A stretch of 64,000 bases of DNA from Cepaea nemoralis (taxonomy: Eukaryota; Mollusca; Gastropoda; Stylommatophora; Helicidae), in contig JACEFZ010011406.1 in the NCBI GenBank assembly GCA_014155875.1, forward strand, positions 62,001 through 126,000, written 5' to 3'. The position numbers and the translations under genes are program-made. Position 1 is the stretch's first letter, and every line of letters begins with the position of its first letter. The notes under the pieces were generated by a model. It had not been told where the DNA came from and made no database searches. It saw only the letters and a list, made by a program, of their open reading frames with translations. This document shows, in pieces, positions 63,521 to 64,000 of the stretch.

Positions 63521-63640
63521 GTTTAACATCAACCAGCACATTTATCTGGCGCTATTCTATGTGTACTAGCTTTTGTGGCGCTTCATGCTGAATGTCTTTA
63601 CCTCCAAGGATGTCATCTAAAGGTACATCTGGAATTCTGT
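63521..63640 (-). other. SLC6 5' leader with acceptor-like site and short upstream reading frame
   Basis: On the minus strand a good acceptor (TTTAAACAG, exon side at 63636) opens a 27-codon frame beginning I-P-D-V-P-L-D-D-I-L-G-G and ending at TAG (63554-63552), 31 bp before the SLC6 ATG. The first coding exon may therefore start at 63636 with an untranslated leader. Alternatively a short exon ends at the GGAG|GTAAAG donor-like site (63604), or this is the last exon of an upstream gene. Confidence 0.35.
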
Positions 63641-64000
63641 TTAAAGATACAAAAATAGTTTACTTTTGCTTCCATCTTCTCTACTTGTTGCCTAGTAAAT
63701 CAAACACAGATAATAAATGTTAGGGTTGATTGCAATATTCTGTAAAGGACATGCAACTAACTTTATGCTCCACTATCATGCATCTTATCCCTTGTCTTCT
63801 ACTAGTCTTTCTTTCCTTGATCTTTTCTTGTTCCATGTCTGCCATTTTATTTACTTTTTATTTATACCTAATAATTTAGCATGATTTGGCTAAGTCACTG
63901 AGAGGCTCCTTGCAACAGATGTAGACTGTTACAATGATCTCTATTATTTATGATAATTGTCCCGTCTGAAATGTCCTGCACTTTCTGCTCAGGCTAACAA

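Overview
The window is animal nuclear DNA: AT-rich, intron-rich and packed with retroposons. No species can be named from sequence alone. The mix of I-superfamily LINEs, RTE-like LINEs, several tRNA-derived SINE families, mariner/Tc1 remnants and a hAT element suggests an invertebrate, perhaps a mollusc or other lophotrochozoan (inference, low confidence).

The one host gene I can establish runs on the minus strand from 63520 down to at least 14239. It encodes an SLC6 sodium/chloride-coupled transporter. Fifteen coding exons join in phase into 687 codons that cover the cytoplasmic N-terminus, all 12 membrane segments and most of the C-tail; the terminal exon was not found. Na+ and Cl- site residues are conserved and TM6 has the Trp typical of glycine transporters. 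The unwound centre of TM1, normally G-L-G-N, reads G-P-V-N.

Most of the rest is transposable-element strata. (1) 1105-6505 is a three-level nest: a tRNA-SINE split by a short LINE-tail retroposon, itself split by a nearly complete 5-kb I-superfamily LINE, with a target-site duplication at each of the two insertion levels. A second full-length LINE copy lies inverted at 30758-35661 in intron 9. (2) 6568-8596 and 9916-11574 are ORF-less derivatives that keep both LINE ends; the second has a perfect 13-bp duplication. (3) Short copies of the LINE's last ~145 bp, all beginning at the same point, are scattered through the window. (4) RTE-like LINE fragments of at least three subfamilies occur throughout, the longest at 58122-60245. 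(5) Intron 9 holds a structurally intact hAT transposon (36265-39005) with an open 648-codon transposase. (6) Internally deleted Tc1/mariner relics lie at 17058-17841, 50232-51990 and 54930-55290.

For the host gene, the most interesting non-coding features are duplicated 3' splice sites: four tandem copies in front of exon 11 and one extra copy in front of exon 14. A 1.1-kb minisatellite just upstream of exon 3 carries a 5'-splice-site-like hexamer in many of its units. A small retroposon family present at 6722-6960 and 13691-13931 shows only synonymous differences over about 56 codons, so it carries a piece of a protein that was under selection.
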